Shown: positions 9,201-18,200 of the stretch, in pieces
How the letters are laid out: each line of letters starts with the position of its first letter
How positions within the stretch are numbered: position 1 is the stretch's first letter
From: a virus
Reading direction: 5' to 3' (one strand)
Virus record (IMG/VR): IMGVR_UViG_3300020421_000072
Coordinates: 1 to 35,360 of that record
DNA: 35,360 nt
Notes under the pieces: generated by a model
What the model was told of the DNA's origin: nothing
Database searches by the model: none
What the model saw: the letters and a program-made list of their open reading frames with translations, nothing else
Position numbers and translations under genes: made by a program

Positions 9201-12200
9201 TATCTTAAATCATGGATGGAAAACAGGTGATAAGATTCTGCATAATTCATCTACTCCTACTGGAGGAATTGATAATTCTAGAATCTATTATGTAATTGCC
9301 ATTGATGAAAATACAATTAAGTTGTCTGAGAATTATTATAAGCAGATAACATCTGATAAAGGTGTTCAAATTGTTGGTATAACTTCAGCATCATTTGGTA
9401 CATTTAGTCCTATTAACCCAGAAATAAAAGCATATCGTAATAATACTGTTGTCTTTGATTTATCAGATTCATCATTATCAAATAGTGGACTATCTGCCTT
9501 TGAATTTAATATTTTTAGAGATTCTGCGTTTAAGGATCTATATTTTACTTCTGAAGCAAACGCTGGTATATCAACTATTGTTTTAGGATTCCATGTACAA
9601 AAAAATGGTACTATTGGACAGCAAAATGCAAACTTAACTCTAGTTATTGATAAGAGTACTCCAAATAATCTTTACTATAATCTACAACCAATTAAGAGTT
9701 CTGGTGCTGCTGCATCTAAAACTGAGATGCTTAGTGATACCTTCCAAATCACTAATCCAAACAGGTTATCTATAGTTGATAGTAGATATAATGCTAAAAC
9801 AACTGTTAGTGGTTTAACTACTAATACCTTTAGTTATACTCTATATGATACTCCAGAAAAACCATCTTATAGTACAGGTGAAGCATCTGTTATCTATCAG
9901 ACAACATCTACAACTGCTACTGGACCTGTTGGATCAATTGCATTAGATTCTGGTGGTACTGGATATAAGAGTCTTCCATATGTCTCTAAAGTTGTTAGTG
10001 CTGCAGGAACAGGAGCATTATTCCTTCCAAGAAGTAGATCTATTGGTAAACTTAATGAAGTAGTATTGACTGATATTGGATTTGACTATCCTGCAGACAA
10101 TACATTGAGACCTGCTGCTTCACTACCAGCAACATATAAGATTGAACCTTTATCTAAGTTTGAAACTGTTAAGATTAAAGATCCTGGTATTAATTACTTC
10201 TTAACACCTGATATAGTTGTTGTTGATGGATTTACTGGTCGTGTTAATACTGAAGCATTCCTAAGATATGATGTTGGTGATACCGAAGTAACGATTGTTA
10301 GAAATACAACTGGTTTGTATAATGTTACTCCAGTTTTGATGCCAACTAATAATCCTAATGGTACAAGAATTGATAATATCACTTTTGACTCTTCTACTTT
10401 AGATGTTACCGTTGCATTTGCTGTAACATTCTCATCTGCTGAATCTTATCCATTTGAAGTTGGTAGTAGAATACTTGTTGAAAATACTAACACTCTTAAT
10501 AATGTTGGTAGAGGATATAACTCTGCTGCTTATGAATATAACTTATTCACTATTACGGAAGCAGATGCTAATGTTGGTGGAGATTTCCCAACACTTAAGT
10601 ATAATTTAACTGGACTATTAATTCCTGGTGAACAACCTGGTGATTTTGATAGTTTTGATTCATTTGGAACTATAACTCCAGAAGCATACTTCCCAACTTT
10701 TGAAGTATATCTTGAAAAAGATTCCTTTGCAAAAGGTGAGTTTATTACTAACCAACTTGATAATAGTGGTGTAGTTCAGGAATATGATAATAGAAATGAA
10801 TTCCTTAAAGTAAGATCTGCAGATCAATTCAATAAGGGTGATGTTATCATTGGTCAATCTACTCAAAACCAAGGATTAATATCTTCTGTTGATGGAGTTA
10901 AAGGTACATATTCAATTAATTCTAATAGTGTTACCAAGAAGGGATTCTTAAAAGACACTGGTAAGTTGAATAGATTCTTCCAAAGAATGCATGATAATGA
11001 CTATTATCAGTACTTCTCATATGCAGTAAGATCTCCTATATCTTTTGAGAAATGGAATGCTTATGTAAGTAATCTTAACCATACAACTGGTTATAAGAAG
11101 TTTGGTGAGTTATTAGCAGATTCATATGACCCATCTATTGTTGGAATGGGTACAGCACAAGATTTAAATGCATTTATTGCAGTATCTGACTTAACCAGTG
11201 TTGTTGACCTTAACATGATTAAGGACTTTGACACTGCAAGAGAAAAAGCAATTACAGTAAACAATAAACTAGTATCTAATGAGATTCTTTTTGCATTACC
11301 ATTCTTAGCAAAATATCAAGAATTCATTGGTAATAGGGTTCTTCCTATTGATGATTTTAGTGCTCAATTTAATGGTATAGAGAGAAACTTTGGTTTGTTC
11401 TGTGCAGGTGATCCAATCTTTGAACAAACGTTTGATGGTAGTAGCGATGTTATTGTAGATGCTAATGAACAGTCAATTAATCTTGTTAATCATTACTTTG
11501 TATCAGGTGAAGAAATTGAATATATTCCACCTGGTAATGATTTTGCTAATGCAATTGTAATAGATTCAACAGACTTTGGTCCAGGAATTGGAACCACTAC
11601 AAAACTTCCAGGATCATTCCATGTAATTAAACTTGATAATCAGAAGGTACAGGTCGCAGTATCTGCTACTGACTCACTTAGATTTAATCCTGTATTTGTT
11701 GGTATTAATAGTGTTGGTATTGGAACAACACACATCTTTAGAGGAAAAGATCCAAATAATAGATTACTATTAACAGTTAATGGTACTATTCAATCACCTG
11801 TAGTATCTACTGCTAATACTTTTGCTGTTGGTTCAAGTGCTGTTGGTGTTGGAACTACTGTATTCGCTATAACTGGTATTTCATCAATCTTTAGTGGTGA
11901 CTTAGTTAAAGTTAACCAAGAAACTATGTTGGTTGCTGGTGTTGATAAACCTAATAATTTATTGACTGTAAGAAGAGGGTGGATGGGTTCTATTGAGGAA
12001 ACTCATTCTGGATTATCAACAATTACAAAATTAGTTGGTAACTTTAGTATTGTAAACAATGATATTCACTTCACTGAAGCAATGTGGGGTAATCAACCAA
12101 TTGGTTTTGGTACAACTGCTACAGATAGTAATGAGATTGATTATACTGGACTTACAACTAGCAGTAGATTTAGTGGAAGAGTATTCTTAAGATCTGCAAT

Positions 12201-15200
12201 TAATGAAGCATTTACAACTAGTTTTGTTAAGGCATATGATAATAACTTTGTGTTTGATGATCTATCAAGCAAATTTAATGGAATAACAACTTCCTTCATA
12301 TTGCAGAATAAAGGTAATGATATTGATACTATTACTGCAGGTAATGCAATTATTCTTATAAATGATATCTTCCAAGGTCCACAGAGACTTGGTAACGAAG
12401 TAACTACTATTAGTGGTGACTATAAGATTGAACAGCATAATGGCAATACACAGACTCTTCTAGGGTTCAATGGTGAGGTATCTGATTATAGTTCTAATAA
12501 AGATATTAATGCTAACGATGTTCCTAGAGGTGGAATTATTGTTAGTGTTGGATCAACTGATGGATATGGATTCCAACCATTAGTTGCTGCAGGTGGTACT
12601 GCAGTTGTATCAAGTGCTGGTACTATTACTGCGGTTGCTATCGGTCTTACTGGATCTGGATATAGATCTGGATTACAAACAGTTGGTGTAGCAGTTCAAA
12701 CTAAGAGTTTGGGAATAGCAAGTATTACTTACGTTGGTAATGCAAGTGTACTTGATGGACATGTTACTGGTATAACGATTGATAAGGTTGCAAGATTCTA
12801 CAAACCAAGAAATATTATTAATGTTGGTTATAGTTCAATTACTGGAATAACCACTGTACAAACAACTCAAAGGCATGGATTAGATCTTGGTGATGAGGTT
12901 ACTATTGTTGGTGCAGCATTTACTTGTGATTACTATCCACCTATTGATCTTACTAATGCAATATACAATAATACCACTGGTATTATGACGGTATCTGTTG
13001 CATCGACTTCTGTAGCAGTCAGCAACTTCGTTTATACAAATACTACTGGTATAGGAACCATTACTACAGCAACTCCTCATGGACTTGTGAAGCAAACTGC
13101 TGTTGGTAGGACATTTGCATTATCTGGTATTGGAATGACCTGTGTTGGTTATGGTCAAACATTTGCAATACATAGTGCTCAATATGATCAAACAACAGGT
13201 CTTGCTACCTTCTTTACTGCGGGTAATCATGGTTTAACTGCTACTGATGATATTAAACTAAGAGAATTAAACTTTACATGTCCTGTTGGTGGTGCTGAAG
13301 GATATGGACAACAATTTGGTATTAATGGATTTACATACGATAATTTAACTGGTTTATGTACTGTAACTACTGCAACATCTATTAGTGGTGTTATTGGTGT
13401 TGGTAGTGAAGTTAGATTGGATAATATTGGTCTTAACTGTACTTACGGTAACTCAGTATATCCAGATGGATCACAAGGATATACCTTTAATGTACTTACT
13501 GTTCCAACATCAAATAAATTTACATTTAATGCAGGTGTTTCGACTCTTCCACATACTTACGTATCTGGTGGTACAGTCAATGCTGGTATTACTACATCTG
13601 TATTCCCAGATGGATCACAAGGATATTCATTCAAGACAATTGGTGTAGCAGCAACTTCATTTACTGCTAATGTTGGTATATCAAGTATTAGACATACATG
13701 GAATAAAGGTGGTGTAGTTCAGGTTGGTATTACCACTGATATATTCCCAGGAGATGCTCAAAACTCTCCAACTGGAGATACCTTCCAGCTTATATCTGCT
13801 CCAAACGCAAATACATTAGTCTTTAATGCAGGAATATCTACTATTCCATCAACATATGTAAGTGGTGGTAGTGTATTGCTAGGTCACAAACTTAAAGTTG
13901 GTGCTGATATAGCATTAACTGGACTAGGAATGACATGTGGTATGAGTACTGAAGTTCATACCTATCCAAGAAATAGAGATACAATTACTGATACTTCTGT
14001 TGAAATTATTGCAGATGGAACTGATCATACAGTAAGCAATGCTGCATATAACCCAACAACGGGTATTATGACATTGACTATTAACAGTCATGGATTCCAT
14101 GTTGGTGATAAAGTTAGACTTGCTGAGAAATCATTAACATTTACATGTGCTAAGAATAATCATGCTTCGACACACTCTTATCCTAGAAAGAATGACCCAA
14201 TTTATGGTCAGTGGGTAGGAATTGCTAATACAACTGTTAATACCCTTAAGATACAGGTACTAGAAACTGTTCCATCTACTAATGTAGATGCACATACATT
14301 TGTATCAGCAACTAATCAGGGTCTTACTCATAATAATGGAACAATTACTTTAGATGTTGGTCCTTCTGGTCCTAAGCATCAGTTCACCCATACATTTGAC
14401 GGTACAGATACATTTACACCTACTGCAGCGGCATATAACCCCTCTACAGGTTTAATGACACTTACCATTGCTAATCATCCATTCAGAAATGGTGATTATG
14501 TTGGAATTGCTCAAAGTGCATTAACATTTACATGTGCTCAAGATACTCATGGTTCAAATCATGCTTATCCAAGAGCATCTGATCCAATTAGTAATAAGTG
14601 GATTGCAGCAACTAATATTACTACCGATACTTTTGATGTTCAGGTCTTAGATACTGTTCCATCTACAAACGTGGGTGTTCATACATTTGTATCTGCTACA
14701 ACTGGTGGAATTAGTAGATCTGTTATTCATACTGGTGGTAGTTATAATCATCTATTCGTCAGTGCTGAAGGTGATTCAATTAGTGTTGGTGGAACAAATA
14801 CTAAGTACACTCCAACTAATGTACAGTACTCTAGTGGTAATGGTCTTTTAGTATTAACAGTTCCAGGACACAACTTATCTGGTGAAACAACTGCTACTGC
14901 AACTGGAGCAGCATATGATGGTAATACTGGTATTCTTACTTGTACAGTCTCTGGTGGACACAATATAAACAATGGACAGTGGATTAAATTTGCTGACGAA
15001 TCATTAACCTTTAAGTGTGCTTTGGATGGTTATGGTTCAGAACACAAATATCCAAGAACAGCAGACCCTGCAGGAACTAATTGGTTACAAGCAAATGTAA
15101 CTTCAGCAACAACTTTTGAAGTTCAAGTATTAGAATCAGTTCCTTCTACAAATACTTCAATTCATGCATTCTTTGCTGCCGCTGCGAATGGTATTAGCAT

Positions 15201-18200
15201 AGCACAAAGTACGATTGGAATTGCAACAGAATCTATCAAGATGTCTTGTGATATGGACAAACATGGTAGTGTTCATGCATATCCACGTAGAACCGATCCA
15301 ATTTACAGAAAAACTATTGGTGTTGCATTAACAACTACTGATAGTATTATGGTTGATGTTGGTGTATCAACTACAATTCCTTACGGAGTATCTACTGCAA
15401 CATATGATGCTGCAACAGGTAATTTAGTATTGGGTATAGGTACACATAGTCTCAGTAAAGGAACTACTGTTAAAGTTGCTACTGGATCTTTAGTATTCAC
15501 ATGTTCTCAAGATAGTAATGCTACTAAGCATCGTTACCCAAGAGCAGGTGATCCAATTTATTCGGGAACTAAGGTATCAAGAATTAATTCTAATACAGAG
15601 TTTGAAATCAATGTTGGTGTTGCTAATGTTCCAACATATTATAAGTCTGGTGGATACCTTGAAGAGATTATTCTTGCACCTAGAGCAGTTAATAATATGC
15701 CATCCAGTCAGGATGTTGCATTTGATGGAACTGCAGTAACTAATATTCTTAATGAGTATACATTTGAATGTGATTCTGGTATTTCTCCTTATTCACACTC
15801 TTACAAGAGAGCAGGTGAAGTTACTCAAACTATTGACGTTAGATTTGATTCTCCTTTTGGTTATGAAGATATTCCACTAATTTACTCTGGTAATGTTGGA
15901 TTAGGAACTGGTGCATCTGTTGATATTGAAGTAAGTAATATAACTGGTGTTTCTAATTTTGAAATTAATAGATTTGGATATGCATATGGTTCAGATGATG
16001 TTTTAACTGTTGCTATCGGTGGTACTGTTGGTATTCCAACGTTTGCTACTAAGACAACAAATTCTCTTGTTCCAGTAGTCTCTGGTGGTCGTTACCCACA
16101 TACATTTGTTGGTGCTGCAAACAGTGCTGTTATAAGTGGTGGTGCATATGATCATACATTCGTAACTGCAACTTCTAACGCTGTTAAAGTAACAGGTGCT
16201 GCTGCATTTACTCCAACTGATGCGACTTATAATGCAAATACTGGTGATATGGTTCTAACCATTGCAGGTCATCCATATACAACCAGTCAAACCGCTGGTA
16301 TTGATACTGGTGGAATTATATTCAACTGTATGATGGACGGTCAAGCAACTCAACATGCTTATCCAAGACCTGGTGATCCTATTCTTGGTTATGGTGTAAC
16401 TGCAATTACTGCAAAAGATACAAATACAATCACCATTAATGTTGGTACATCTGCTACTGTTGGTCATAGTGTCAATAACGCCACATATACCCCTGAAACT
16501 GGTGAGATGGTACTTACGATCCCTAATCATGGATTGAAGGGTTCTGAGGACTATACAGTGACTCATGCATTATATAATGCTGGTACTGGTGGTATGACAT
16601 TAACATTATCAGGTATTACAACATTAAATGCCCTCCAGACTGGTGACAGAGTTAGATTTAATGATAATTCTATAAGCTTTACATGTGCAATGGATGGTAA
16701 TTCAACCACCCATTCTTATCCAAGAGCAACTGATCCTAGCAGCAATAAGTGGTTACCTATTGTTGGTATAGTAACAAGTAATATTGAGGTTATGGTTGGT
16801 GCATCTGGCACTGTTTACTATACACCTGTTGGTGCTGAATATAATTCAACTACTGGATATATGACTCTTGCAATTGGAGAGCATGATCTTATAGGACCAA
16901 GTAATCATACAGTAACTAATGCCATATATGATCCAATGGCAGGTATAATGACATGTACCGTTCCTTCTCATGGATTCTCTAATGGCGATAGAGTTAAGTT
17001 TGAAGATGGATCAATATCATTCAGTTGTACTTATGGTAGTGGTGGTACTAAGTCTTATCCTCGTTCTGTAGGTACTGGTTCAACTATTACTGACCCAATC
17101 TCTGGAAAATTCATTGTTATCTCTGGTGTTACTGATGATACCTTCAATATTGGTGTTGGTACTGCTACTTTAGGTATAAACAATCCTCATACCTTTGTCT
17201 CTGCATATACAAATGGTCTACAGAAGGCAGGAGAACCAGTCTTAATTGCACCTAATAGTATTAACTTCCAATGCTCTCAGGACAACTATGTAACTACTCA
17301 CCAATATCCTCGTGCAGGAACTGATCCTATTGCTGGAGTTGGTACACCTATTACTGGTGTAGGTAACACTACAATTACACTCTTTGTTGGTATTGGAACT
17401 GATTCTGATCATAGATTTGTTGCTGGACTTAGCAGTGCAACAAATGCAGTAAGAACAGGTGGTAATTACACACATACATTTGTCTCTGCAACTTCAAATG
17501 GTTTGCGTAAGGCAGGTGAATCTATTAGATTGAGTGATAATGGACTCACATTTAAGTGTGAGATGGACGATTATTCAAGTGAACACAGTTATCCTCGTGC
17601 TACTAAGAATGTTCATAAGTTTATAGCGGCACTTGATGATGCTATTGTTCCTAATACTGGTAATGCTCTTAAACCTACAGGAGCATCTTATAGCGGTGTT
17701 GATGGAAATCTTGTATTAGACTTTAACTACAATTATGGACATAATTTTGTAGAAGGAGATAGCAATTTAGATGATGCTGTTACAGTTGGTGTTTGGACTG
17801 GTGGAGATAAGTTAACTCCTAGAGATGCTCAATATAACCCAGTTAATGGAGATTTAGTATTAAACTTCAATAACAATTATGCACATACATTTGATGCAGC
17901 AACAAGTACTTTAACTAATGCTGTTACAGTTGGTGTTTGGACAGGTGGTACTAAATTAAGTCCTAATTTTGCAACATACGAACCTTCTACTGGTGAATTG
18001 GAATTAACATTTGTTGCAGATCATAATCTTACAACTTCCAATACAATTGGTATTGCTACTGGATCTTTAGCATTCAAGTGTGATAGAGATAATTACACTA
18101 CTGCTAAGACATATCCACGTATAACTGACCCAATACACAATATATCAACGGTTGCTATTGCATCAACAACTACAAAAACATTCAAGGTTTTTGTTGGCAA

